DNA from: Lysinibacillus sp. BPa_S21
GTDB taxonomy: Bacteria; Bacillota; Bacilli; Bacillales_A; Planococcaceae
Direction: 5' to 3'
Length of the DNA: 64,000 nucleotides
Assembly (NCBI RefSeq): GCF_023337795.1
Contig: NZ_JALIRS010000007.1
Span: forward strand, 168,419-232,418
Part shown: in pieces, positions 45,982 through 55,077 of the stretch
Position numbering within the stretch: the stretch's first letter is position 1
How the letters are laid out: each line of letters opens with the position of its first letter
The notes under the pieces: generated by a model
Told to the model about the DNA's origin: nothing
The model's database searches: none
Seen by the model: the letters and a program-made list of their open reading frames with translations, nothing else
Program-made: the position numbers and the translations under genes

Positions 45982-46602
45982 GTTATCCTCTAATTTTCGA
46001 TGTTGAAATCTTGCCGCTTTTTTTCTATTTCCACATATTTTCATGGAACACCATTTACGTCTCCCATTCACATCTATAAACAATAGAACACACTCTGGAT
46101 TTGAGCATCTCTTGAGAAAAGTAAGTTTATTTTCTTCGATTAAACTTAATACATCAAAAGCAATTATTGATAAAAGTACATCCTCAATCTCTCCAATCGG
46201 GAAAGGGATTAATTTATGTTCTGTCAGTTTATATGTAAAAGGTGCTTTTTCAATTTTCTTTTCTAGAAAAGTGATAAAACTATTCGAAATGTGATGTTGT
46301 TCTGCAATGGCTTCAAATTCTTTTCTTATAACCTTCCGCATTTCTAAAATATTTGATGTTACTTGGCTCAATCGTTCCTTAATTTTTATAAACAGTGGCT
46401 CATTCCAAAACGAATTATCTTCTTTTACCGCATAGAGCCAATCCAATATATCTTCATCATTGATAAATAGATCATATCGTTGTCCCCATCTTACTACCTC
46501 AGTATTTACTAAATCTAATGAAATATTTCCCGATAAGAGTGGGAATTTATTTGTTTCTTGCATACGATTCTCGCTCATTTCATTGTTAAATTTTTCAACC
46601 AC
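45979..46602 (-). CDS. CGNR zinc-finger (ABATE-domain) regulator
   Basis: 207 aa. The N-terminal ABATE part begins FPLLSGNISLDLVNTEVVRW, and the C-terminal zinc finger is CSNPECVLLFIDVNGRRKWC followed by SMKICGNRKKAARF, which carries the CGNR signature. Proteins of this type are thought to be stress-linked regulators. Start uncertain: the frame opens at a GTG (46602) without a clear ribosome-binding site, and internal ATGs near 46570 are as likely. Target unknown. Confidence 0.78.
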   Translation of the reverse strand: MVEKFNNEMSENRMQETNKFPLLSGNISLDLVNTEVVRWGQRYDLFINDEDILDWLYAVKEDNSFWNEPLFIKIKERLSQVTSNILEMRKVIRKEFEAIAEQHHISNSFITFLEKKIEKAPFTYKLTEHKLIPFPIGEIEDVLLSIIAFDVLSLIEENKLTFLKRCSNPECVLLFIDVNGRRKWCSMKICGNRKKAARFQHRKLEDN

Positions 46603-47028
46603 TTAAGCGATTAAAAATAAGTTATATGTTAATTATATTTTATTTAACCCAAAAAATAAAAAATGCTCCTTTAGGAATTAAACATAGGCAGTTCGCCTTT
46701 GTTTTAAACTAACATTCAGCACAATGATTCCCCATTGTCGCGCAGAAACACTAAACACCGAAGGCCGTCCCCATTACGATAAAAATGAACGGTATATCTA
46801 TTTTGATTAACGTTCCAAATCTAACATAACCATTCTCTTTTTTCTTTAATAATTGAGCTTGCTTCCCAATAGTTACTACCTCAGAGCTATCAACAAATTT
46901 ATTTGTATACAGAGTTTTAATTTTCTAACCTTAAATACAAAAAAACGCCCTAATTTTTAGGACGGGATTAAAATTATTGATATAAAATACTTAACTATTT
47001 TAGGACTCTTAGAAAAATGGATCAACAT
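46603..47028. other. Spacer with a terminator for the LapA gene
   Basis: About 425 bp. A hairpin at 46943-46966 (CGTCCTAA with TTAGGGCG, leftward T7) ends the LapA transcript. Nothing else is recognised. Confidence 0.55.
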
Positions 47029-47277
47029 TTAAGAATGCTGATCTATTTCCCCTCCTGCCTTTTTCAAAGCTCTTTGAAGTTGATAAATTTTCATCATACT
47101 AATTAATCCAACTAATAGGGCTCCCAATAAGACTGAACCAATAATGACGAGGATTAATGGCCATTCAGCTTTTCCAAATAAATAATTAACTGTTACCTGG
47201 TCAACATTGATCACTGAAAAAATCGCGATAATTAAGACCACAATTATTGCTAATATTAAGTTCCATTGCCTTTTCAT
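47029..47277 (-). CDS. LapA-family (DUF1049) membrane protein
   Basis: 82 aa with two hydrophobic helices (about residues 5-25 and 40-63) and a short charged helical tail (YQLQRALKKAGGEIDQHS). This matches LapA/DUF1049 proteins, which help assemble envelope polysaccharide in Gram-negatives; the role in bacilli is unknown. The ATG at 47277 has GAGG 6 nt upstream; another ATG lies 4 codons earlier. Confidence 0.78.
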   Translation of the reverse strand: MKRQWNLILAIIVVLIIAIFSVINVDQVTVNYLFGKAEWPLILVIIGSVLLGALLVGLISMMKIYQLQRALKKAGGEIDQHS

Positions 47278-47422
47278 AATCCACCTCATTCTTTGTTATT
47301 TAATTAATCTACCTTCACTATTATAGAATCCGGATTGGCTTAGGACAATCACTATTTCTTTGTAAGGAAATACCCTCTTTTAAACGATTCTAATCTTTAT
47401 TACCATGAAACATCCAAATTTA

Positions 47423-47468
47423 AAAAAGCATCCGTTCGCTTCTTTTATTCTCAGCGAACGGATGTGAA
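47423..47468. terminator. Hairpin between LapA and the response regulator
   Basis: GCATCCGTTCGCT pairs with AGCGAACGGATGT, loop about 15 nt. It may close transcription between the divergent genes or belong to a small transcript. Confidence 0.5.
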
Positions 47469-47654
47469 TTGCTAGTATTTAAACCATTGTTTTTGCCAAA
47501 TGACTTTATTATAACGCTCCATACCGGCAACTATTCATTCCTTCGTTTACGTTTGAGAATAGGTCGCTGATTTTGACAACCACTACTTTTGGTGAAGAAT
47601 CGATTTTACAACTCTATTACATTAAAATGCTATGCTAATGATGAGGTGATTCTA

Positions 47655-48302
47655 GTGGCAACCATTTTAATTGTCGAAGATGAAATTCCAATCAATGAGC
47701 TTATTAAAAGAAATCTCCAATCAGTTGGACATAGATGTATTTCTGCTTTTGATGGAATGGAAGCGATTGATGAGCTTGCACAGCAAAAAATAGATCTTGT
47801 ATTGTTGGATATTATGCTTCCAGAGATTGATGGATATGAGGTATTTCAGCAGATTCACGGGACCCCTACTATTTTTTTAACAGCTCGAAGCAGTCTGTCA
47901 GATAAGGTAAAGGGGCTGACTCTCGGAGCTGACGATTATCTTGTTAAGCCATTTGATATGCTGGAGCTGTTGGCGCGAGTAGAAGCATTATTAAGACGCA
48001 CGAACAAAGAAACAAGAAATTTTAAATTAGATGGTGTGGAAGTCGATTTTAAAAGCAGACAAGTATTCCTTCATAAAAATCTAGTTGAATGTACACCGAG
48101 GGAATTTGATTTGCTGGAGGTATTGGTAAATAACCGCAATATTGCATTATCACGAGACAAGCTACTTGAGCTTGCTTGGGGCTATGATTATATAGGGGAT
48201 ACAAGAACAGTAGATGTTCATATTCAAAAGCTAAGAAAGAAATTAAAACTGGAATCAAGAATTAAAACTGTCTATAAAATGGGCTATCGTTTGGAAGTGT
48301 AA
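47655..48302 (+). CDS. OmpR-family response regulator
   Basis: 215 aa. A GTG at 47655 with GAGGTG 6 nt upstream begins MATILIVEDEIPI; the longer frame lacks a site. The receiver domain has the acidic pair in VEDE, the phospho-acceptor Asp in LVLLDIMLPEIDGYE, and the Lys in YLVKPFD. The C-terminal winged helix ends RTVDVHIQKLRKKL and TVYKMGYRLEV. The histidine kinase gene begins 2 bp after its stop. Confidence 0.9.
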   Translation: MATILIVEDEIPINELIKRNLQSVGHRCISAFDGMEAIDELAQQKIDLVLLDIMLPEIDGYEVFQQIHGTPTIFLTARSSLSDKVKGLTLGADDYLVKPFDMLELLARVEALLRRTNKETRNFKLDGVEVDFKSRQVFLHKNLVECTPREFDLLEVLVNNRNIALSRDKLLELAWGYDYIGDTRTVDVHIQKLRKKLKLESRIKTVYKMGYRLEV

Positions 48303-48304
48303 AT

Positions 48305-49702
48305 ATGAAAATAAAGACTTTTTTATTCACATTTATCCTTTTTCTTTTATTTTTTTACAGCGGAATTTTACTCATTTCATCAATGACGCTTATAAACAAT
48401 CTAGAAAGTTCTAAAGATCGCAGTCTACGAGAGCATTATTTTATCGCAACGTCGTATGCAAAGGATTTAAACGCATTAGAAAATAGAGATGTTTCTATCG
48501 ATAGTGGAGTGGAGTCTCTTTATCGCTCTTATTTTAATTTTTATAGCAAACAAAAAGTGATATTGACTATTTCAAAGGAGAACAAGCGTCTGTATGCAAA
48601 TTTAACAGAAGAGTCTTACAATCTTCCTGAAATTTCCGAAAATATTAAAGTGAGTGAAAGGCTCGTTTCAATTGAAAAGCTCGAAGATAAGGACTACGTC
48701 AGAGTGGTTGGTACTCTGCCAGCACCATATGATTCCTATACACTTGCCTATTATTATAATGTATCTGACGTTATTTCTTCATGGTACAAAATGACGGTTA
48801 CGCTGTTTTTGATTGGGATGCTTATTTGTGGATTGCTTGCAGTATGTTTATTATTTGTACTAAACCGTGTGTTTAAGCCATTGCAGCTCATTTCGTCTAC
48901 TTCTAAAAGTATTGCAAATGGACAATATGGAAATCGAATTGAGGTTAAAGGAGATGATGAACTCGCTGAAATGGCTCAGAGTTTCAATCATATGGCTGAA
49001 GAAATTCAAAGTCAGATGCAGCAACTGGCTATTGCGGCGGAACAGAAGCAGCAGTTTGTAGATAACTTAGCCCACGAACTTAGAACACCCTTAACATCGA
49101 TTTATGGCTATGCAGAATATATTCAGAAGATCGTTCGTACTGAAGAAGATAGGATATTTGCAACAAATTATATTATGTCTGAATGCCGCAGATTGCAAAA
49201 TATTTCCGTTTTATTATTAGAGATGGCAACTCTTCGCACAAGCGAAAGTGAACGAAAAAAAATTGAAATGAGCGAGCTAATTCGTGATGTTGAGCAATCT
49301 TTATCTATGAAAGCAAAGGAAAAACAAATTGAGATTTCCTATGAGCATCATTTTAATACACTGTTTTGTGACGCAGATCTCATGCATATTCTGCTAGTTA
49401 ATTTAATCGATAATGCACTCAAAGCTTCTAGTTCAGGTGGATTGATTACACTAAATGCATATATAGAGAATGAACATAAGGTAATTGTCGTTCAAGATAA
49501 TGGAAAAGGAATGTCAAAGGAGCATCTTAATCATATAACAGAAGCATTTTACCGAGTAGACTCTTCTCGAAGTCGCTCTGCTGGAGGTGCAGGATTAGGT
49601 TTAACGCTTTGTAAGCAAATTGCAGTTAACCATCATGCAGAGTTAAGTTTTTCATCGGAAATCGGGAAGGGAACAACAGCCAAATTAACTTTTACAAGTT
49701 AA
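48305..49702 (+). CDS. Sensor histidine kinase
   Basis: 465 aa. Two membrane helices (about residues 6-28 and 160-185) frame an extracellular sensor of about 130 residues. A HAMP linker precedes the H-box QFVDNLAHELRTPLTSIYGY; the ATPase domain has LVNLIDNALKAS (N box), DNGKGMSKEHL (G1) and GGAGLGLTLCKQIA (G2). It is cotranscribed with the response regulator. A secreted protein gene 85 bp downstream on the same strand may be its target. Signal unknown. Confidence 0.9.
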   Translation: MKIKTFLFTFILFLLFFYSGILLISSMTLINNLESSKDRSLREHYFIATSYAKDLNALENRDVSIDSGVESLYRSYFNFYSKQKVILTISKENKRLYANLTEESYNLPEISENIKVSERLVSIEKLEDKDYVRVVGTLPAPYDSYTLAYYYNVSDVISSWYKMTVTLFLIGMLICGLLAVCLLFVLNRVFKPLQLISSTSKSIANGQYGNRIEVKGDDELAEMAQSFNHMAEEIQSQMQQLAIAAEQKQQFVDNLAHELRTPLTSIYGYAEYIQKIVRTEEDRIFATNYIMSECRRLQNISVLLLEMATLRTSESERKKIEMSELIRDVEQSLSMKAKEKQIEISYEHHFNTLFCDADLMHILLVNLIDNALKASSSGGLITLNAYIENEHKVIVVQDNGKGMSKEHLNHITEAFYRVDSSRSRSAGGAGLGLTLCKQIAVNHHAELSFSSEIGKGTTAKLTFTS

Positions 49703-49787
49703 TAATAAGTTCATGATAGTTTGATAACCTACTGTTTATACAATTATAACTGTGATCACACTTATTAAAATGAAAAGGAGATTGAAT

Positions 49788-50669
49788 ATGGCTAAAAAAA
49801 GTGAAATGAAAAATCTTGTACTTGGAACTGTAGGAGCATTAGCTATGACGACAATGGTCTTTAGTGGTATTAATCACACAGTTAAGGCAGCAGAACTTGG
49901 TAAAACGCAGACGGTCCCTACTAGCTACAATGTTTCTTATGCAGAAATCGGAAGTAAAAGCGTACCGCAAGATTATGTGAAGAAAGATTATAAAGTAAAG
50001 TTAGTTGGAGAAGACAAACCGACAGTAAACGACATGAAGATGAAAGAGGCAGCAGAGCTTGCGAGTCAAAATCTGTGGAAGGTTTTCAAACTTGATTTAA
50101 ATGGTAAAACAGTGGAAATGACATATAACCCAGTAAATAATGAGACACAGCAACGTGCTACATGGGAAGCCAACATTAAAATCAATGATATGCTGTCATA
50201 TGCCTTTCAATTAGATGCAGTAACAGGTGAAAATCATTTGATAGCAAAGTGGGTTTACCATAAAGCGAAAATTAATGCAGGCATGGATAAAAATCTATTA
50301 AAGAATAATCAGGAATATCAAATTTTAGCAAAAGAGGCAGTAGAAAAATATCAATTATTATCTGGTAAAATAACAGCTGTTGAGTATAGCGGACAAGGGT
50401 ACTCAGAAGATAGACAAGGAGGTAAAAATGCGGACATTTCCTTCCGTGTAAAGTCTGATAAAGGTGAAGCTGTGCAAATCAGTTTCTCTAGACATAATAA
50501 AGAACTTCTTCAAGTGGGCTATGATAGCTGGATGAAGGAAACTGAGCGACATGAAAAGAAAATAGAACAAGAATTAAAAGAACTCAATAAATCGGATTTA
50601 ACTATTACAAATGAGCAGCTAAAGAAATCTGAAGAAGAAGGACCGGTTCTCTTAGAAATGAGAAACTAA
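49788..50669 (+). CDS. Secreted protein of unknown function
   Basis: 293 aa. The ATG at 49788 has AAAAGGAG 7 nt upstream; the longer frame from 49752 is unlikely. An N-terminal signal sequence (MAKKSEMKNLVLGTVGALAM, cleavage likely near VKAAEL) leads to a charged extracellular region with two sections that each look like a PepSY/YcdB-type fold (about residues 75-145 and 165-230). The last 45 residues are a charged helix (KKIEQELKELNKSDLTITN). No cysteine or lipobox. It may be an extracytoplasmic accessory of the two-component system upstream. Confidence 0.6.
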   Translation: MAKKSEMKNLVLGTVGALAMTTMVFSGINHTVKAAELGKTQTVPTSYNVSYAEIGSKSVPQDYVKKDYKVKLVGEDKPTVNDMKMKEAAELASQNLWKVFKLDLNGKTVEMTYNPVNNETQQRATWEANIKINDMLSYAFQLDAVTGENHLIAKWVYHKAKINAGMDKNLLKNNQEYQILAKEAVEKYQLLSGKITAVEYSGQGYSEDRQGGKNADISFRVKSDKGEAVQISFSRHNKELLQVGYDSWMKETERHEKKIEQELKELNKSDLTITNEQLKKSEEEGPVLLEMRN

Positions 50670-50717
50670 TTGACATAGTTTAAATAAAGGAAAACGTTTT
50701 ATAGAAAGATAATAATA

Positions 50718-50758
50718 GTAGTGCTATCGTAATTTGATATAAATACGATAGCACTATA
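50718..50758 (+). terminator. Terminator after the secreted protein gene
   Basis: AGTGCTATCGTA pairs perfectly with TACGATAGCACT, loop of about 12 nt. Confidence 0.75.
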
Positions 50759-50815
50759 AGATTTTAATGTTATTACCTATTATTCAGAAAAATAGTTTAA
50801 TTATGATCCATTACC

Positions 50816-50860
50816 AAAAAGAGCCTTTACTACGTAGAATGTAGTAAGGCTCTTTTCTTT
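50816..50860 (-). terminator. Terminator after glmS
   Basis: AAAAGAGCCTT...ACTAC pairs with GTAGT...AAGGCTCTTTT, leftward T run, 40 bp past the glmS stop. Confidence 0.85.
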
Positions 50861-50896
50861 TTTAATCAAAATTCAATACTCAACATAAATAGCGTA

Positions 50897-52699
50897 TTAT
50901 TCAACAGTCACCGATTTAGCCAAGTTACGTGGTTTATCCACATCACAGCGGCGGTGTAGTGCTGCGTAGTAACTAATTAATTGTAATGGCACTACCGATA
51001 CAAGTGGTGTTAGGTATTCATGAACTTGAGGGATTACTAAACGGTCACCGTCTTCATCTACGCCAGCCATAGCAATAATGCATGGGTATGCTCCACGTGC
51101 AGCTACCTCTTTGACGTTACCACGGATGTTCAATCCTACTTCTGCTTGTGTAACTAGGGCAAACACTGGTGTACCTTCTTCGATTAAGGCAATTGTACCG
51201 TGTTTTAGCTCGCCACCTGCGAAGCCTTCTGCTTGGATGTAAGAGATTTCTTTTAACTTTAAGGCACCTTCAAGGCTTACATAGAAGTCTATGTTACGGC
51301 CGATGAAGAATGCGTTGCGTGCGATTTTTAAGTAATCCTCTGCGATATCCTCTAATACATCTTTTGAATCGATAATTGTTTGGATACCATTTGCTGCAAT
51401 CGCAAGTTCTTGTTTTAAATCAAATTCTAAGCCTTTGCCATTAGCTTTCGCCGTTACATATGCTGTTACAGCAAGTACAGCTACTTGCGCTACATATGCT
51501 TTTGTAGAAGCTACTGCAATTTCTGGACCTGCATGTAATAACAGTGTATGGTCCGCTTCACGTGATAGCGTAGAACCAGGTACGTTTGTAATTGTTAATG
51601 TTGGATAACCAAGCTCTTTAATTTTCACAAGTACTTGACGACTATCTGCTGTTTCACCTGATTGTGTAATAAAGATAAACAATGGTTTTTCTGAAAGTAA
51701 TGGCATATTGTAGCCGAACTCACTTGAAATATGAACTTCTACTGGGATACCAGCCATTTTTTCGAAATATTGCTTACCGATTAAGCCTGCATGATAGCTT
51801 GTGCCGGCTGCAATAATATATAGACGGTCTGCCGCTTGTAATGCTTTTAAAATATCAGCATCAATTGTTAATTCGCCATTCTCACCTTCGTATGCTTGAA
51901 TGATTTTACGAATAACTGTTGGCTGCTCATCCATTTCTTTTAACATATAGTGAGGGTAAGTACCTTTTTCAATATCGCTCATATCAAGCTCTGCTGTGTA
52001 TGGTGCACGCTCTACTAATGAACCGTCTAACTTTGTAATTTCAACGCTAGCCTTGTGTACGATTACGACTTCTTTATCGTGTAGCTCTACATATTGATCT
52101 GTTACTTGTAGCATCGCCATCGCATCTGAAGCTACAACATTAAAGCCTTCACCAATACCTACTAAAAGTGGAGATTTGTTTTTCGCAACGAAAATTGTAT
52201 CAGCCGCTTCAGCATCTAAAAGAGCTAATGCGTAAGAGCCGTGTAATAAAGATAACGTTTTACGGAACGCTTCAGCCGTGCTTAAACCTTCTTTCACAAA
52301 TAGCTCAACTAATTGCACGATGACTTCTGTGTCTGTATCAGATTTCATCGGAATACCTTTTAAATAAGTTTTTTGTAATAAATGATAGTTTTCAATAACT
52401 CCGTTGTGTACTAGCGTAAAACGACCTGATGCACTTTGATGAGGGTGTGCATTTAAGCGATTTGGTACACCATGAGTTGCCCAACGTGTATGACCAATAC
52501 CCACTTTTGCAGCAACGTCCTCGTCCACTGCCTCACGTAAATCTGCAATACGTCCCTTTTCTTTGAAGACTGTTACACCCTCTTCGTTACGCACTGCAAT
52601 ACCTGCTGAGTCATAGCCACGGTACTCTAGTTTCTCTAAACCTTTTAATAAGATTTCCTTTGCATCTGTTTCACCAATATATCCTACAATTCCACACAT
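50897..52699 (-). CDS. glmS: Glutamine--fructose-6-phosphate aminotransferase
   Basis: 600 aa. The mature protein starts Met-Cys in [20 protein letters not shown], Cys2 being the glutaminase nucleophile after Met removal. The class II glutaminase domain (about residues 2-225) is followed by two SIS sugar-isomerase domains with [11 protein letters not shown] and a C-terminal [11 protein letters not shown]. It makes glucosamine-6-phosphate for peptidoglycan and teichoic acids. The ATG at 52699 has GGAGG 11 nt upstream; the frame extends 9 codons into the leader. Expression is controlled by the ribozyme upstream. Confidence 0.95.
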   Translation of the reverse strand: MCGIVGYIGETDAKEILLKGLEKLEYRGYDSAGIAVRNEEGVTVFKEKGRIADLREAVDEDVAAKVGIGHTRWATHGVPNRLNAHPHQSASGRFTLVHNGVIENYHLLQKTYLKGIPMKSDTDTEVIVQLVELFVKEGLSTAEAFRKTLSLLHGSYALALLDAEAADTIFVAKNKSPLLVGIGEGFNVVASDAMAMLQVTDQYVELHDKEVVIVHKASVEITKLDGSLVERAPYTAELDMSDIEKGTYPHYMLKEMDEQPTVIRKIIQAYEGENGELTIDADILKALQAADRLYIIAAGTSYHAGLIGKQYFEKMAGIPVEVHISSEFGYNMPLLSEKPLFIFITQSGETADSRQVLVKIKELGYPTLTITNVPGSTLSREADHTLLLHAGPEIAVASTKAYVAQVAVLAVTAYVTAKANGKGLEFDLKQELAIAANGIQTIIDSKDVLEDIAEDYLKIARNAFFIGRNIDFYVSLEGALKLKEISYIQAEGFAGGELKHGTIALIEEGTPVFALVTQAEVGLNIRGNVKEVAARGAYPCIIAMAGVDEDGDRLVIPQVHEYLTPLVSVVPLQLISYYAALHRRCDVDKPRNLAKSVTVE

Positions 52700-52869
52700 A
52701 AATTTCTTATCCTCCGATATCGTCAATTTGACGCAATGACAAACTAGACCTCAACCTATCGAAATTTTTGTGAATGTAACTGCTTTGCTAATGAAAATTA
52801 GCATGCCATACATGCACAGTGTTAACACTCATTCAGTCATCTGAATAGTAACCATTCGATACGTGAGGT

Positions 52870-53060
52870 TTCTCTATTTATCTATTGCTTTAACTATACC
52901 TTCTCCATTTTCTGTACATTCAATCACTCAAATGCTTTCAAAATGGAAAGTGACAATCGGGTATGTCGATCGGGAGGCATCCGCCGAATTCTCGATAAAC
53001 CTCCACCTCGTCTGCTGAAGATAGTTTCGTCCAATTTCTTCAGCTCAGGCGCTATAATTG
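52870..53060 (-). ncRNA. glmS ribozyme
   Basis: On the coding strand the leader has the conserved cleavage site A/GCGCC (cut between 53053 and 53052), GACGAGGTGGAGGTTTATCG (53015-52996 region), and TTCGGCGGATGCCTCCCG, the double-pseudoknot core, followed by a further stem region. In the presence of glucosamine-6-phosphate it self-cleaves and lowers glmS mRNA. The 76-codon frame over this stretch (52924-53154) is a shadow. Outer limits are approximate. Confidence 0.92.
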
Positions 53061-53198
53061 TTTTCCGATTTTGCGCTTTTCTTCCCTCCTTATGCGCTCT
53101 CGTTAAATGATAAGGTCGGACCTCATATTCAACTTCTCCATCATACTCAATCATATGCTGTACGTCAAATTTTCGTTATAAAAAACACCTATTTATCC

Positions 53199-53222
53199 TA
53201 CTTTTTAATGACAAAAAGTAGA
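53199..53222 (-). promoter_or_regulatory. Hairpin in the glmS upstream region
   Basis: CTACTTTTT pairs with AAAAAGTAG around a 6-nt loop, some 140 bp before the ribozyme cleavage site. No clear promoter hexamers could be placed. Confidence 0.3.
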
Positions 53223-53320
53223 CAAACTATCTGCTATAAAACAATATTTTGAAATTCCCAATAAAAATATGATGCAATCTTCCTTGGGTTAGCAACACGG
53301 TTATCCCATTTTTTTATCAC

Positions 53321-53372
53321 TTGACAAAGTCACTACTTAGCAATACTATATACAGTACTTAGCAACACTTAG
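53321..53372 (+). promoter_or_regulatory. PadR-operon promoter with repeated operator motif
   Basis: TTGACA (53321-53326) and TACTAT (53344-53349) are 17 bp apart. ACTTAGCAA occurs at 53335-53343 and 53357-53365, flanking the -10 element, and ACTTAG once more at 53367. Such repeats are probable binding sites of the PadR protein encoded just downstream, giving autorepression. Confidence 0.65.
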
Positions 53373-53403
53373 TACAGGTAAAGCTAAGCCCGGGGGTGAG
53401 TTC

Positions 53404-53745
53404 ATGGATAATCTGAGTGAAATGCTCAAAGGAGTTTTAGAAGGTATTGTATTAGAAATTATTAGCCGTGGTGAAATCTATGGTTATGAGATTGTCAAAC
53501 ATCTCACGCAAATGGGGTTCGAGGGCATAGCTGAGGGAACTGTTTATGCGTTACTTATGCGGTTAGAAAGAAATCGTCTTGTCAATATTGTCAAAAAGCC
53601 ATCTGAAATGGGTCCACCAAGAAAATTCTATACGCTTAATGAACAAGGGAAAGAGAAACTGATGTCCTTCTGGGCTAAATGGGATTTTTTAAGTAGTCGT
53701 ATTGAAATTTTAAGAGATAATGGAGGGAACAAACATGAGCTTTAG
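53404..53745 (+). CDS. PadR-family transcriptional regulator
   Basis: 113 aa. The winged helix contains LEGIVLEIISRGEIYGYEIV, GIAEGTVYALLMRLERNRLV and PPRKFYTLNEQGKEKL, all core PadR features, followed by a short C-terminal helix. GGGGGTG lies before the ATG. The downstream HAAS-like membrane protein starts before its stop, so they are translationally coupled; PadR genes are often paired this way. Confidence 0.88.
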   Translation: MDNLSEMLKGVLEGIVLEIISRGEIYGYEIVKHLTQMGFEGIAEGTVYALLMRLERNRLVNIVKKPSEMGPPRKFYTLNEQGKEKLMSFWAKWDFLSSRIEILRDNGGNKHEL

Positions 53746-54307
53746 TCGTGAAATACAGGATAGAATGAATCGTTTTGCGAAAGAACAATCTCAGAATTAT
53801 TTGCAGGACGCTGAAATGACTTATATTGAAAAGCTGCGAAAAAAAAGTGGGCAAACTAAACGTAAGGTCGACAAGCACCTTTCCAAATTTAAAGGGCGTT
53901 CCGATCAGGGGCGAGAAGCGCAAGACGACATGATACTCTATATGAGTGATTATATGAATGATTTAATGTCACAGGGGTTAACGGAGCAGGAAGCTTTTAA
54001 TAAGGCCAGTGAGGAATTGCAATTCGCCAGTAACTCTGAGCAATCAGAGGATTTAAATGAGCGCTTCAAGCAATATTACGAAAATCGTGATCCCGCAGAT
54101 TATGAGGCAATCGGGTTGTTTTATGGCGGCTTCCTGTTTTTAGGATTAGGTATCGGAGGATTAACTGGTTTTCTAACTGGCGGTGGCTACGAAGCTTTTT
54201 TAGATAAAGGCTGGATCGACACTGCAATCGGTGCCGGTGTTGGCATTATCATTGGTATCGGACTTGGGCAAATTACCAATGCTATTATAGCGTTAAAAAA
54301 GAAGTAA
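53735..54307 (+). CDS. Membrane protein with HAAS/DUF1700-like N-terminus
   Basis: 190 aa. The ATG at 53735 has GGAGGG 7 nt upstream and overlaps the padR end. A charged helical N-terminal part contains DMILYMSDYMNDLMSQGLTE followed by QEAFNKASEELQF, reminiscent of HAAS-type signalling domains that follow PadR genes. Two Gly-rich hydrophobic helices (about residues 130-150 and 163-183) end the protein. Probable membrane sensor or effector of the PadR regulator. Family call moderate. Confidence 0.65.
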   Translation: MSFSREIQDRMNRFAKEQSQNYLQDAEMTYIEKLRKKSGQTKRKVDKHLSKFKGRSDQGREAQDDMILYMSDYMNDLMSQGLTEQEAFNKASEELQFASNSEQSEDLNERFKQYYENRDPADYEAIGLFYGGFLFLGLGIGGLTGFLTGGGYEAFLDKGWIDTAIGAGVGIIIGIGLGQITNAIIALKKK

Positions 54308-54317
54308 TTTATAGATA

Positions 54318-54351
54318 AAAGGCACAGGTAAATTCACTTGTGCCTTTTAAA
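54318..54351. terminator. Bidirectional terminator
   Basis: AAAAGGCACAGGT pairs with ACTTGTGCCTTTT between the PadR operon and the convergent PfpI gene. Confidence 0.82.
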
Positions 54352-54352
54352 C

Positions 54353-54874
54353 TTAGCCTTCTTCATTCTCTAATAATTTCACAATTTCCCGATTAAATGC
54401 TGGTAGATCCTCTGGTGTACGACTTGTTACTAATTGTTTTTGACAAACAAACACTTCCTCGTCATGGAATATTGCACCTGCATTTTCTAAATCTACTCGA
54501 ATCGATTTGTAGCCAGTTGCGTCACGACCATTTAATGTTTTTGCTGTAATGAGTAATTGAGGACCATGACAAATAGCAAAGGTTGGCTTCATCTCATCCA
54601 TAAATTCTTTGACAAATGCCACAATACGATCATCTACACGTAGTATATCAGGAGAAAAACCGCCTGGGATGAATAATGCATCGAATTCAGAAGCATTTAC
54701 CTCATCGATATCTTTATCGATTTTTACTTTCTCTCCATGCTTACCTTCTACCTCAATGCCTGCCGTCGTATCAATCGTTATTAGTTCATGACCTGCCGCT
54801 TCTAATGCTCCTTTAGGACTTGTATATTCAGCGTCCTCAAACATATTGGTAATCACTGTAGCAATTTTAGCCAT
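54353..54874 (-). CDS. PfpI/DJ-1-family class I amidotransferase-like protein
   Basis: 173 aa. The nucleophile elbow is FAICHGPQLLI (Cys followed by His-Gly-Pro), with ALFIPGGFSPDILRVD upstream, the PfpI/YraA pattern. Members act as general stress proteins, proteases or glyoxalases of the DJ-1 type. AAGGAG lies 12 nt before the ATG, rather far. It is located between glmM and glmS, which are adjacent in B. subtilis. Confidence 0.85.
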   Translation of the reverse strand: MAKIATVITNMFEDAEYTSPKGALEAAGHELITIDTTAGIEVEGKHGEKVKIDKDIDEVNASEFDALFIPGGFSPDILRVDDRIVAFVKEFMDEMKPTFAICHGPQLLITAKTLNGRDATGYKSIRVDLENAGAIFHDEEVFVCQKQLVTSRTPEDLPAFNREIVKLLENEEG

Positions 54875-55014
54875 TGCGATTCAACACTCCTTGTAATTGT
54901 GACTCTGTACTACTGTTCCCATTCGTTTCAAAAACATTCATTTCGTCGGTGAGCTTTCAATATTTAAAGAACAAAGGAGTCTATCCACGACTTTCGCTTT
55001 TATCCATTCTAATA

Positions 55015-55049
55015 AAAAAACTCGACCTCCTTTCAAAGGAAATCGAGTT
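55015..55049 (-). terminator. Terminator after glmM
   Basis: AACTCGA...TTTCCTTTG pairs with CAAAGG...TCGAGTT (G-U allowed), leftward T7, about 30 bp past the glmM stop. Confidence 0.82.
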
Positions 55050-55077
55050 GATCATTATCGCCTTGGCGTAATTGTAG

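Noticed and set aside
47575..47600. Possible sixth copy of the dispersed repeat (ACTTTTGGTGAAG)
   Set aside because: Only the short outer end matches; no inner inverted repeat is present.
52924..53154. 76-codon leftward frame upstream of glmS
   Set aside because: It coincides with the conserved core and cleavage site of the glmS ribozyme and has no protein features.
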